Shown: positions 31,444 through 38,346 of the stretch, one piece after another
Layout: each line of letters begins with the position of its first letter
Position numbering within the stretch: position 1 is the first letter of the stretch
Position numbers and translations under genes: made by a program
The notes under the pieces: generated by a model
Told to the model about the DNA's origin: nothing
The model's input: the letters and a program-made list of their open reading frames with translations, nothing else
The model's database searches: none
Assembly (NCBI RefSeq): GCF_900111245.1
Contig: NZ_FOGO01000005.1
Coordinates: forward strand, 1 to 64,000
DNA: 64,000 nt
Direction of reading: 5' to 3'
Source of the DNA: Streptomyces qinglanensis
Lineage (GTDB): Bacteria; Actinomycetota; Actinomycetes; Streptomycetales; Streptomycetaceae

Positions 31444-31547
31444 GTACAAAACAGTCAGAGGGGTTTACAACCGGCGCGTAGGTGGCATGTCGATTTCGCC
31501 GACGTGCGAATCCCCGAGCGCACACTGAGCGAAAGGCCCTGGCGCTT

Positions 31548-31961
31548 ATGAACACAACGGTGAGCTGTGAGCTGCACCTGCGCCTCGTTGTTTCGAGCGA
31601 GTCCTCACTGCCTGTACCAGCGGGCCTGCGGTACGACACGGCGGACCCCTACGCCGTGCACGCCACCTTCCACACCGGTGCCGAGGAGACCGTGGAGTGG
31701 GTCTTCGCCCGCGACCTCCTCGCCGAGGGGCTGCACAGGCCCACGGGCACCGGGGACGTCCGAGTCTGGCCGTCCCGCAGCCACGGACAGTCCGTGGCCT
31801 GCATCGCCCTCAGCTCCCCGGAGGGCGAGGCCCTGCTCGAGGCCCCGGCGCGGGCACTGGAATCCTTCCTCAAGCGGACCGATGCGGCTGTTCCGCCCGG
31901 TACCGAGCACCGCCACTTCGACCTCGACACCGAGCTCTCGCACATCCTCGCGGAGAGCTGA
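31548..31961 (+). CDS. ssgB: Sporulation-specific cell division protein SsgB
   Basis: SALP-family protein that, with SsgA, positions FtsZ at sporulation septa in Streptomyces. The 137 residues, including 'MNTTVSCELHLRLVVSSESS', 'PYAVHATFHTGAEETVEWVF' and the end 'FDLDTELSHILAES', are almost the same as the S. coelicolor protein as I remember it, and the length is identical. The ATG at 31548 follows GAAAGG at some distance. In S. coelicolor the gene is controlled by a stress/development sigma factor (sigma-H); I could not confirm such a promoter here. A strong hairpin ends the gene. Confidence 0.97.
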   Translation: MNTTVSCELHLRLVVSSESSLPVPAGLRYDTADPYAVHATFHTGAEETVEWVFARDLLAEGLHRPTGTGDVRVWPSRSHGQSVACIALSSPEGEALLEAPARALESFLKRTDAAVPPGTEHRHFDLDTELSHILAES

Positions 31962-32052
31962 GACCGCCGGTCACCGCGGCCGTCCGACTCGGGGCGACGG
32001 CCGACGGTCCGGCAGCCGTGTGCCACGGCACCGCTTCGTGTAACGGCACACT

Positions 32053-32094
32053 GCGACGCCGCCGCCGCGTACTCGTACGCGGCGGCGGCGTCGC
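32053..32094 (+). terminator. 19-bp terminator hairpin after ssgB
   Basis: A perfect 19-bp stem, GCGACGCCGCCGCCGCGTA pairing with its exact complement, encloses the 4-base loop CTCG. It is centred 112 bp after the ssgB stop and 135 bp before the next start. There is no T tract. Confidence 0.8.
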
Positions 32095-32208
32095 TGCGTG
32101 CGGCGACAAGGCGGACACCGTCCGGAAACACCTGCCGGCGGGCCGGAGCCCAGCGACTAGGCTTCCCCACAGGCCGGAGAATTCCCCCGGACACGGCAGG
32201 AGCGACCC

Positions 32209-32781
32209 GTGCAGATCAACCACGACACCCGGTGCGCGCTCGACCAGGCGGTCGAGCTGCTGAACACCATGGCGGACGGCGATTCCCCCGACACGCTGGT
32301 GTCCGTGGCAGACCTGCGCTCCTACACGGAGCGCACCAACGTCAGCGGGGTCGGCGCACTGTCCGAGGACGACGTGCGTGCCGTCCGCGCGGTACGGGAG
32401 CGCTTCGCCCAGGTGTTCGCCACCGAGGACACGCGCACCGCGGCGAGGCTGCTCAACGCACTGGTCGCCGAGGCGGGCACCACGCCCCAGCTCACCGACC
32501 ACGACGACTACGACTGGCACGTGCACTACTTCGCGCCCGGCGCCTCCGTCGCCCAGCACCTGGCGGCCGACTGCGGGATGGCGCTGGCGTTCGTCCTCGT
32601 CGCGGGTGAGCGCGACCGGCTGCGGCGCTGCTCGGCGCCCGACTGCCGACGGGTCTTCGTGGACCTGTCCCGCAACCGCTCCCGCCGCTACTGCGACAGC
32701 CGCACCTGCGGCAACCGCCTCCACGTGGCCGCCTACCGGGCGCGCCGGCGGGAGTCGGCCGGGAGCAGCGTCCCGCGCTGA
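32209..32781 (+). CDS. CGNR zinc-finger protein (ABATE domain)
   Basis: A 190-residue predicted transcriptional regulator. The N-terminal ABATE-type domain (about residues 1-135) begins 'HDTRCALDQAVELLNTM'. The C-terminal zinc finger has the ligand pattern C-x4-C ('CSAPDCRRVF') and C-x4-C ('RYCDSRTCGNRLHVA') with the name-giving CGNR. The family is thought to bind DNA through the finger. The GTG at 32209 follows AGGAG at 6 bases. It stands alone between ssgB and a convergent small membrane gene. Confidence 0.92.
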   Translation: MQINHDTRCALDQAVELLNTMADGDSPDTLVSVADLRSYTERTNVSGVGALSEDDVRAVRAVRERFAQVFATEDTRTAARLLNALVAEAGTTPQLTDHDDYDWHVHYFAPGASVAQHLAADCGMALAFVLVAGERDRLRRCSAPDCRRVFVDLSRNRSRRYCDSRTCGNRLHVAAYRARRRESAGSSVPR

Positions 32782-32832
32782 GCACCCGGCTCTGCAGCGG
32801 CAGCCACCCCTGCCCGGCCGTGGCCGGCCCTG

Positions 32833-32994
32833 TCAGAGCAGCAGCAGATCGTGCACCCCGGCGGCACCGAGCAGCACCGCGATCACGGCGAGGAACAGCA
32901 TCAGCGGCGGTTGGGAGAGTGCGTACAGGCATCCCTTGGGCTCGGAGGGCGGCAGCTCGTCGAGCTCGATCGCGGAGTTCGGCGTCGTGTCCAT
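32833..32994 (-). CDS. Small single-pass membrane protein (53 aa)
   Basis: A short gene with an acidic N-terminus (MDTTPNSAIELDELPPSEPK) and one C-terminal hydrophobic helix (LMLFLAVIAVLLGAAGV) ending in 'HDLLLL'. The ATG at 32992-32994 follows GGCGAG. The sequence has protein-like composition, and the location just inside a convergent gap suits a real gene. Function unknown. Confidence 0.6.
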   Translation of the reverse strand: MDTTPNSAIELDELPPSEPKGCLYALSQPPLMLFLAVIAVLLGAAGVHDLLLL

Positions 32995-33156
32995 CTCGCC
33001 GCGATCATGTCGCAGCCCCGGCGGCCCCGGGCGACTGCTCCACCCCTTTCCCGGTGGTTTCCGCCGGAAAGCCCGTTGCGCTGCGGGCACGCGTGCTAGG
33101 GCAGACCGGCACGCGGGGACGGCAGGTGCCCGGCCCGGACGAGCCGAGTGGAGGAG

Positions 33157-33657
33157 CTAGATGCCGTGCTTCTTGAGGATCGCCTCGATGTCGGAGAAGT
33201 CCTCGCTCGGCTCGGCACCCTTGCCCTTGCCCTTGCCGGCGCCCTCGCCGGATGCGGACCTGCCGGACACGGGCTGCTGCCGGGTGGCGGGTGGCCCGGA
33301 CGTGCCGAGCGCGGGGGCTCCTGCGGCGGGCTCCGCGGCCCGGGTCTCCCGGCGGGACGCCGCCGATCCGCTGCGGGCCGCGGCGGCGCGGCCGATGATC
33401 CACAGCACGACGGCGCAGGCCAGCACGGCGAACCCGGCCCAGACGGTGGGCTTGAGCACCAGATCGGCCGCCCAGCCGCCGACCGCCCTGCCGATCTTGC
33501 CGCCGAGCCCGACCAGGCCGGACATCGCCAGCCCGACCGGCACCAGCGCGACGGCGGCCAGTCGCGTCGCGGCGGCGAAGCGGCGCCGCCACGCCGTGAG
33601 GAAGGCAATGGCCAGGCCGGCCGCGGAGAGCGCGGCGCAGACGGTGGTGGTGAGCAT
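33157..33657 (-). CDS. Membrane protein of unknown function with conserved-looking C-terminal helix
   Basis: A 166-residue protein with about four hydrophobic segments in the first 95 residues (for example 'AALSAAGLAIAFLTAW' and 'VWAGFAVLACAVVLWIIG'). A Ser/Ala/Gly/Lys-rich linker follows, and it ends in 'EDFSDIEAILKKHGI', which looks like a short interaction helix. The ATG at 33655-33657 has a GGAG site only two bases away, so the start is uncertain. It diverges from the DsbA-like gene. Confidence 0.7.
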   Translation of the reverse strand: MLTTTVCAALSAAGLAIAFLTAWRRRFAAATRLAAVALVPVGLAMSGLVGLGGKIGRAVGGWAADLVLKPTVWAGFAVLACAVVLWIIGRAAAARSGSAASRRETRAAEPAAGAPALGTSGPPATRQQPVSGRSASGEGAGKGKGKGAEPSEDFSDIEAILKKHGI

Positions 33658-33760
33658 GTCTCCATGGTCGCACCGGCCGGGCGGTGACGGCCATGGCCGG
33701 GTCCGCGGTTCAGGGAGATCTCCGGGTAGGCCCCCTCCTGGGGGCTGAGAGACTGTCGCC

Positions 33761-34288
33761 ATGGACAACCCCACCGACTCCGGCACCGCCCTCCCGCAGC
33801 CCCGCGCCACCCTGGAGGTGTGGTGCGAGCTGCAGTGCCCGGACTGCCACCGCGCCCAGGCCGATCTGCGGGCCCTGCGGGAGCGGTACGGCGACGCGCT
33901 GGAGATCCGGCTACGGCACTTCCCGCTGGAGAAGCACAAGCACGCCTATGCGGGGGCCCAGGCGTTCGAGGAGGCGTACGAACAGGGCAGGGGCGCGGAG
34001 TACGCCGAGGCGGTGCTGGCCCGCACCGGGGAGCTGACCGAGCGGGGCGAGGCGCTGCTGCTCGAGGTGGCCCGCGACCTGGCCCTGGACGCCGAGGAGT
34101 TCGAGACGGCCCTCATCGACGGGCGGCATCTGCTGGTGGTCGACGCCGACCAGGCCGAGGGCAAGGCGATCGGGGTGACGGGTACCCCGACGTACGTCCT
34201 CGACGGGCAGCGGCTGGACGGCGGCAAGAGCCAGGAGGGGCTGCGCGAGCGCATCGAGGAGATCGCCGACCGGCTGCTGGGGCGCTGA
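33761..34288 (+). CDS. DsbA-family thiol oxidoreductase-like protein, cytoplasmic
   Basis: A 175-residue thioredoxin-fold protein. The active-site CXXC is 'CPDC' within 'WCELQCPDCHRAQ', and the cis-proline loop is 'VTGTPTYVLDG'. The order of helices and the 'HFPLEKHKHAYAGAQAFEEA' block match the DsbA/FrnE branch. There is no signal peptide, so it should act in the cytoplasm. The ATG at 33761 has no clear ribosome site. It converges tightly with the double acetyltransferase gene (10 bp gap). Confidence 0.87.
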   Translation: MDNPTDSGTALPQPRATLEVWCELQCPDCHRAQADLRALRERYGDALEIRLRHFPLEKHKHAYAGAQAFEEAYEQGRGAEYAEAVLARTGELTERGEALLLEVARDLALDAEEFETALIDGRHLLVVDADQAEGKAIGVTGTPTYVLDGQRLDGGKSQEGLRERIEEIADRLLGR

Positions 34289-34298
34289 GCAGCGGCCG

Positions 34299-35213
34299 TC
34301 ACAGCAGCGTCTTGAGGTAGTGACGCTCGACCGTCCGGTAGCCGAGCGAACCGTAGAGCCGCCGGGCCGGTGTGTTGCCGGCGAAGACATTGAGTCCGAG
34401 GCATTCGGCCCCGGCGTCCAGACAGACGGATTCCGCGGCCAGCATCAGGGCGCGCCCGTGGCCCTCGCCCCGTCTTCCGGGCAGCACGCGGACGTCGTAG
34501 ACCCAGGCGTGGACATCGCTGCGGGGCAGCCCGGTGAAGCCCAGCCAGATCGCCCCGACCGCGGTCCCCTCGCAGGTGAGGACGCGTAGTGCGGCCCCCG
34601 CCGAAGCTGCGCCGTCCGGCAGGTGCGTACGCCGTACGGCCGTGGACCGGGCGAGGGCCTGTTCCCGGGAGTGGCCCTGCTCGACCAGCCCGGCGACGAA
34701 GGTGGCGGCTCCCTCCTCCCACCAGGCGTCGAACTCGGCGTCGGCCAGCGGGCGTATCGCGCGGCCCGTGGGCAGCGCGGGGCGCGCGTGCAGCGGCTTG
34801 GTCAGGTGGCTGCTGCGCTCCGCGTAGCCGAGCGCAGCCAGCAGGCGCACCCCCGCGGGCGCCCGCTCGCCGCCCGCTTCGGCGTCGGCGGGCGCTTCGG
34901 CCCCGGCGGGCGCCTCGGCGTCGGCGGGCGCCTCGGCGTCGGCGGTCAGCGGGACGCTCGCCTCGACGCGGGTGCAGCCCCAGCCGCGGAGCACCTCCTC
35001 GGCGGCGAGTGCCGCCACGGCACCCCGGCCCCGCCGCCGCTCCGCCGGCTCGACGTACAGCCGCAGCCGTCCCAGCGCCGGGCCGTCCTCCGGCGCACGG
35101 CTGAGATGGACGGTGCCCACGGGACGGGAGTTGACCCGGATCTCGTAGGCACGCGCACGGCCGCCCTCGGGCGGGCGGCTCTCCGGACCGGTGGGGCGCA
35201 GAGTGGTCGTCAC
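34299..35213 (-). CDS. Tandem GNAT acetyltransferase
   Basis: A 304-residue protein that appears to hold two GNAT folds. The N-terminal one (about residues 20-135) keeps 'LRLYVEPAERRRGRGAVAAL', a degraded acetyl-CoA loop. The C-terminal one (about 155-304) has 'DVRVLPGRRGEGHGRALML' and 'NVFAGNTPARRLYGSLGY', a complete one. Within the first fold is a low-complexity run of ADAEAP/AGAEAP units. Substrate unknown. The GTG start (35211-35213) lacks a ribosome site; a TAGAAC box six bases upstream may make it leaderless. Confidence 0.85.
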   Translation of the reverse strand: MTTTLRPTGPESRPPEGGRARAYEIRVNSRPVGTVHLSRAPEDGPALGRLRLYVEPAERRRGRGAVAALAAEEVLRGWGCTRVEASVPLTADAEAPADAEAPAGAEAPADAEAGGERAPAGVRLLAALGYAERSSHLTKPLHARPALPTGRAIRPLADAEFDAWWEEGAATFVAGLVEQGHSREQALARSTAVRRTHLPDGAASAGAALRVLTCEGTAVGAIWLGFTGLPRSDVHAWVYDVRVLPGRRGEGHGRALMLAAESVCLDAGAECLGLNVFAGNTPARRLYGSLGYRTVERHYLKTLL

Positions 35214-35238
35214 GGTGTCGTTCTACCCGGGCGGCCGC

Positions 35239-35263
35239 CCGGTGCCCACCTGCCGGGCACCGG
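35239..35263 (-). terminator. Terminator after pabC
   Basis: A perfect 9-bp stem (CCGGTGCCC / GGGCACCGG) with a 7-base loop lies 46 bp beyond the pabC stop and just before the acetyltransferase start. Confidence 0.55.
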
Positions 35264-35308
35264 ATCCACGCGGATCGGCAAGCGCCCCCGCGGCGGCGTC
35301 CGGCACCG

Positions 35309-36130
35309 CTACGGGTCGATGTCGGCCGCCGAACGCTCCTCGAAGATCCGCATGGCCTTGGCGGTGACCGGGCCCGGCGCGCCGGGCAGAACGCGTCCGT
35401 CCAGCCGCGCCACGGCCTGCACGTCGCGCAGGCTGGAGGTCACGAAGACCTCCTCGGCCCGCTCCAGCGCCGCCATCGGCAGATCCGTCTCGTGCGCGCC
35501 CGCCCACTCCAGGACCAGAGCACGGGTGATCCCCGCCAGGCAGCCCGAGGCGAGCGGCGGCGTGTGCAGTTCGCCGTCGAGGACGACGAAGACGTTGGAC
35601 CCGGTGCCCTCGCACAGCCGTCCGTGGGTGTTGGCGAACAGGGCCTCGGTGGCGGCCTGTTGCCGGGCACGGGCGAGCGCGACGACGTTCTCCGCGTACG
35701 AGGTGGTCTTCAGCCCGGTGACCGCACCGCGCTCGTTCCGGGTCCAGGGGACGGTGACGACCGAGGTGGTGTCCGGGCGGCGGGTCGCCTCGCCGAGGGC
35801 GACCACGAGGGTGGGGCCCGCCGCACCGCGGTCCGAGCCGAGCGGTGAGACGCCCCCGGTGTAGGTGATCCGCAGCCTGCCGTAGGGCATCGGGTTGGCG
35901 GCGGTGACCGCTTCGCAGGCCCGCCGCACCTCGTCCGCGTCGGGCTCGGGCAGGCCGAGGCCGCGCGCCGAGGAGGCGAGCCGCCGCAGATGCCGGGTGA
36001 GCGCGAACGGGGTGCCCTCCACGGTCCTGAGCGTCTCGAAGACCCCGTCCCCGACTGTCAGTCCGTGATCGAACACGGAGACGTTCGCGCTGTGTGCGTC
36101 CTGGAGTCCGCCGTCGAGCCAGATCTTCAC
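35309..36130 (-). CDS. pabC: Aminodeoxychorismate lyase-type class IV aminotransferase
   Basis: PLP enzyme that releases pyruvate from aminodeoxychorismate to give p-aminobenzoate for folate. The 273 residues show 'MKIWLDGGLQDAHSANVSVF', 'GDGVFETLRTVEG', the lysine region 'GLKTTSYAENVVAL' and 'CEGTGSNVFVVLDG'. Class IV members also include D-amino-acid and branched-chain aminotransferases; the direct 4-bp overlap (GTGA) with the PabB-type gene supports the PabC role. The GTG start is at 36128-36130. Confidence 0.9.
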   Translation of the reverse strand: MKIWLDGGLQDAHSANVSVFDHGLTVGDGVFETLRTVEGTPFALTRHLRRLASSARGLGLPEPDADEVRRACEAVTAANPMPYGRLRITYTGGVSPLGSDRGAAGPTLVVALGEATRRPDTTSVVTVPWTRNERGAVTGLKTTSYAENVVALARARQQAATEALFANTHGRLCEGTGSNVFVVLDGELHTPPLASGCLAGITRALVLEWAGAHETDLPMAALERAEEVFVTSSLRDVQAVARLDGRVLPGAPGPVTAKAMRIFEERSAADIDP

Positions 36131-37314
36131 TGCTGTTCACCTCGGGGAGCCGCTGGGGGCCGCTGTGTCACCGGACGGGTGCCGGGCGCGGCCGATGCAC
36201 GCGCTGTGGTGGCCTCGGCGTTCTTGCCGTTCCCGGCGTTCTGGGAGTTCATGGTGTTCTCCCCCGACGCTACCGCGAGCAGCCGGGAAGCCTTCAGTTC
36301 CGTCTCCCGCCATTCCTGCTCCGGGTCGGAGTCCCAGATGATGCCCGCGCCCGTGCCGAAGCGCAGCAGGGGGCGGGGGTGGTCGCGCTCGATCCAGAAC
36401 GTGCGGATGCCGACGGCCAGCGCTCCCGTCCCCCGGTCGGCGTCGACCCAGCCGATGCCGCCGGTGTACGGACCGCGCGGCGCCGTCTCCAGCGCGTCGA
36501 TCAGCCGCAGCGCGGAGGACTTGGGCGCGCCGGTGATCGAGCCGGGCGGGAAGGTGCCCGCCAGCAGCCGCGCCCACCCGCCGGCACCGCCGACGGAGGG
36601 CCCGGCGTCCTCCGGCAGCTCGCCGCGGACGGTGGAGACCAGGTGGACCAGGTTCCGGTAGGGCTCGGGCGCGCACAGCGCGGGGACGGTGATGGAGCCG
36701 GGCACGCACACCCGGCCGAGGTCGTTGCGGACCAGGTCGGTGATCATCACGTTCTCGGCCCGCTCCTTCTCGCCCAGGTCGGCCGCAGAGCGGCCGGTGC
36801 CCTTGATGGGGCCGGACTCGACGGTGCGGTCCGCGCGCCGCAGGTACAGCTCCGGGGAGGCCGTGGCGATCTCCACGCCGTGCGCCGGCAGGCGCACGGT
36901 GCCCGCGTAGGCCGCGGGGGTGCCGACGGCGAGCCGGGCGGTGAGCTGATCGATGTCGGCGGCCCCGGGCGCGGGGTCCGGCAGCGGCGCGGACAGCACG
37001 CGGCAGAGGTTGACCTGGTAGACGTCGCCGGTGCCGATCGCCGCCCGGATCCGCCGCACACCCTCGGTGTAGGCGGCGCGGTCCAGCGAGCTGACCCAGT
37101 CGCCGGCTGCCGGGCCGCGCCAGCGGCCGGGCAGCGGCGCGGGGAGCGGCGCCGGGCGTACGTCGCCGAAGCGGGCGCAGCACAGCCCGCCCTCGTAGTC
37201 GGCGACGACGGCCCACCACCCCGAGGAGTCGAGCGCCTCGGGGTCGCTGGTCACGTCGCGGAGGTCGGTGGCGAGGTGGCCGCCCAAGCGGGCGAGCGGG
37301 GTCAGATCGGACAC
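36127..37314 (-). CDS. pabB: Aminodeoxychorismate synthase component I (chorismate-binding)
   Basis: Converts chorismate to aminodeoxychorismate together with a glutamine amidotransferase, which is not encoded nearby. The 395 residues carry 'SLDRAAYTEGVRRIRAAI', 'GDVYQVNLCR', the PabB-specific 'PIKGTGR' lysine motif (anthranilate synthase has Ala at the Lys position), 'RNDLGRVC', 'GSITGAPK' and 'YTGGIGW'. The last about 45 residues are a low-complexity Ala/Asn/Pro tail. The GTG at 37312-37314 has no ribosome site but a TAGACT box seven bases upstream, which suggests a leaderless mRNA. Confidence 0.93.
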   Translation of the reverse strand: MSDLTPLARLGGHLATDLRDVTSDPEALDSSGWWAVVADYEGGLCCARFGDVRPAPLPAPLPGRWRGPAAGDWVSSLDRAAYTEGVRRIRAAIGTGDVYQVNLCRVLSAPLPDPAPGAADIDQLTARLAVGTPAAYAGTVRLPAHGVEIATASPELYLRRADRTVESGPIKGTGRSAADLGEKERAENVMITDLVRNDLGRVCVPGSITVPALCAPEPYRNLVHLVSTVRGELPEDAGPSVGGAGGWARLLAGTFPPGSITGAPKSSALRLIDALETAPRGPYTGGIGWVDADRGTGALAVGIRTFWIERDHPRPLLRFGTGAGIIWDSDPEQEWRETELKASRLLAVASGENTMNSQNAGNGKNAEATTARASAAPGTRPVTQRPPAAPRGEQQ

Positions 37315-37327
37315 GGTTTCGAGTCTA
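37315..37327 (-). promoter_or_regulatory. Candidate leaderless promoter (-10 box) of pabB
   Basis: On the minus strand TAGACT, then seven bases (CGAAACC), then the GTG start. This matches the usual geometry of Streptomyces leaderless transcripts starting at the first codon. No Shine-Dalgarno sequence is present. Confidence 0.55.
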
Positions 37328-37365
37328 TGAGGAGGGCGGGGGCGGCCACGCTGCGGAAACGGAAT

Positions 37366-37393
37366 TTGAGCTGGCACGGGAATCCGCTAAAGT
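37366..37393 (+). promoter_or_regulatory. Promoter of the tRNA cluster
   Basis: TTGAGC (37366-37371) and TAAAGT (37388-37393) are separated by 16 bp, a good vegetative (HrdB-type) promoter. The -10 ends 66 bp before the first tRNA. Confidence 0.75.
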
Positions 37394-37459
37394 TCAACAC
37401 GTCGCCGAGGCGCAAGCGCCCCGGGGACGGCCTCCCGGGTGCGTCCCGGAAAAGGCACT

Positions 37460-37532
37460 GCGGACGTGGCTCAGTTGGTAGAGCATCACCTTGCCAAGGT
37501 GAGGGTCGCGAGTTCGAATCTCGTCGTCCGCT
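37460..37532 (+). tRNA. tRNA-Gly (anticodon GCC)
   Basis: Cloverleaf of 73 nt: acceptor GCGGACG/CGTCCGC, D-stem GCTC/GAGC, anticodon stem TCACC/GGTGA with loop TTGCCAA, T-arm GCGAG-TTCGAAT-CTCGT, discriminator T. CCA is not encoded. Confidence 0.96.
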
Positions 37533-37562
37533 CGATGTGGGGACCTCCCGGGCCCCACACCT

Positions 37563-37633
37563 GGTGGAGTGGCCGAGAGGCGAGGCAACGGCCTGCAAAG
37601 CCGTCTACACGGGTTCAAATCCCGTCTCCACCT
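37563..37633 (+). tRNA. tRNA-Cys (anticodon GCA)
   Basis: Cloverleaf of 71 nt: acceptor GGTGGAG/CTCCACC, anticodon stem-loop ACGGC-CTGCAAA-GCCGT giving GCA, T-arm with TTCAAAT loop, discriminator T. It follows tRNA-Gly by 30 bp. Confidence 0.95.
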
Positions 37634-37637
37634 CCAA

Positions 37638-37709
37638 GGACGATTAGCTCAGCGGGAGAGCGCTTCCCTGACACGGAAGAGGTCACTGGTTCAATCCCAG
37701 TATCGTCCA
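37638..37709 (+). tRNA. tRNA-Val (anticodon GAC), copy 1
   Basis: Cloverleaf of 72 nt: acceptor GGACGAT/ATCGTCC, D-stem GCTC/GAGC, anticodon stem CTTCC/GGAAG with loop CTGACAC, T-arm ACTGG-TTCAATC-CCAGT, discriminator A. It begins four bases after tRNA-Cys. Confidence 0.96.
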
Positions 37710-37736
37710 CCGGGTCCGGTCACCACCGGACCTTCC

Positions 37737-37808
37737 GCGCGGTTAGCTCAGCGGGAGAGCGCTTCCCTGACACGGAAGAGGTCACTGGTTCAATCCCAGT
37801 ACCGCGCA
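37737..37808 (+). tRNA. tRNA-Val (anticodon GAC), copy 2 with different acceptor stem
   Basis: The body is identical to the neighbouring copies from TAGCTC through the T-arm, but the acceptor stem is GCGCGGT pairing with ACCGCGC instead of GGACGAT/ATCGTCC. Both arms changed together, so pairing is kept. The discriminator is A. Confidence 0.95.
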
Positions 37809-37809
37809 C

Positions 37810-37881
37810 GGACGATTAGCTCAGCGGGAGAGCGCTTCCCTGACACGGAAGAGGTCACTGGTTCAATCCCAGTATCGTCCA
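37810..37881 (+). tRNA. tRNA-Val (anticodon GAC), copy 3
   Basis: All 72 nt match copy 1 at 37638. Only one base separates it from the copy before it. Confidence 0.96.
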
Positions 37882-37889
37882 CACCTGAT

Positions 37890-37923
37890 CGAGGGCCCCC
37901 GGCGGTTTCGCCGGGGGCCCTCG
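37890..37923 (+). terminator. Terminator of the tRNA cluster
   Basis: A perfect 15-bp stem (CGAGGGCCCCCGGCG / complement) with loop GTTT begins eight bases after the last tRNA. Confidence 0.85.
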
Positions 37924-38006
37924 TCCGTGTTCCGGGCTCCCGTGCTGCGGGCTCTCCTGTCGGCTCCCCCTGTCGCGGGCTCCCGTGCCCGGAGGCGGAT
38001 CCGCGC

Positions 38007-38306
38007 TCAGGAGGAGAAGAGCATCCGTCCGAAGCCGCGGCGCCCGTGGTGGCCATGGTGGCCGCCGTGGTGCCCGTGACCGTACGAGCCGTGCTGCGGC
38101 GCACCCCAGGCCGGTCCGGCGGGGTAGCCCTGCGGTCCGGGCGGCGGCGGAGGCGCCGACTGCCCCCACTGCGCCTCCAGCCTGGTGAGAGCCTCCAGCT
38201 CGCCGTAGTCGAGGAAGATTCCCCGGCAGCTACCGCACTGCTCGATCTGCACACCGCTGCGGTTGTACGTGTGCATCGGCGCACCGCACTTGGGACACTG
38301 CATCAT
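38007..38306 (-). CDS. TFIIB-type zinc-ribbon protein with His/Gly-rich tail
   Basis: A 99-residue protein. The N-terminal zinc ribbon has two CXXC pairs ('CPKCGAPMH' and 'CGSCRGIFLD') in the arrangement of the zf-TFIIB/YdjF-like family, followed by 'YGELEALTRLE'. Residues after about 55 are Pro/Gly-rich and then His/Gly-rich (SYGHGHHGGHHGHHGRRG). The first of two adjacent ATG codons (38304-38306) is chosen because GAGGA lies 9 bases before it. Function unknown. Confidence 0.85.
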   Translation of the reverse strand: MMQCPKCGAPMHTYNRSGVQIEQCGSCRGIFLDYGELEALTRLEAQWGQSAPPPPPGPQGYPAGPAWGAPQHGSYGHGHHGGHHGHHGRRGFGRMLFSS

Positions 38307-38346
38307 TCGTCGGATTCCTCTCCCTACCGGTTGCCCACCGGTTCCC

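Noticed and set aside
37460-37881. Integrated element at the tRNA cluster
   Set aside because: No integrase, no displaced tRNA fragment and only ordinary genes on both sides; the same holds for the two tRNA-Val(CAC) genes.
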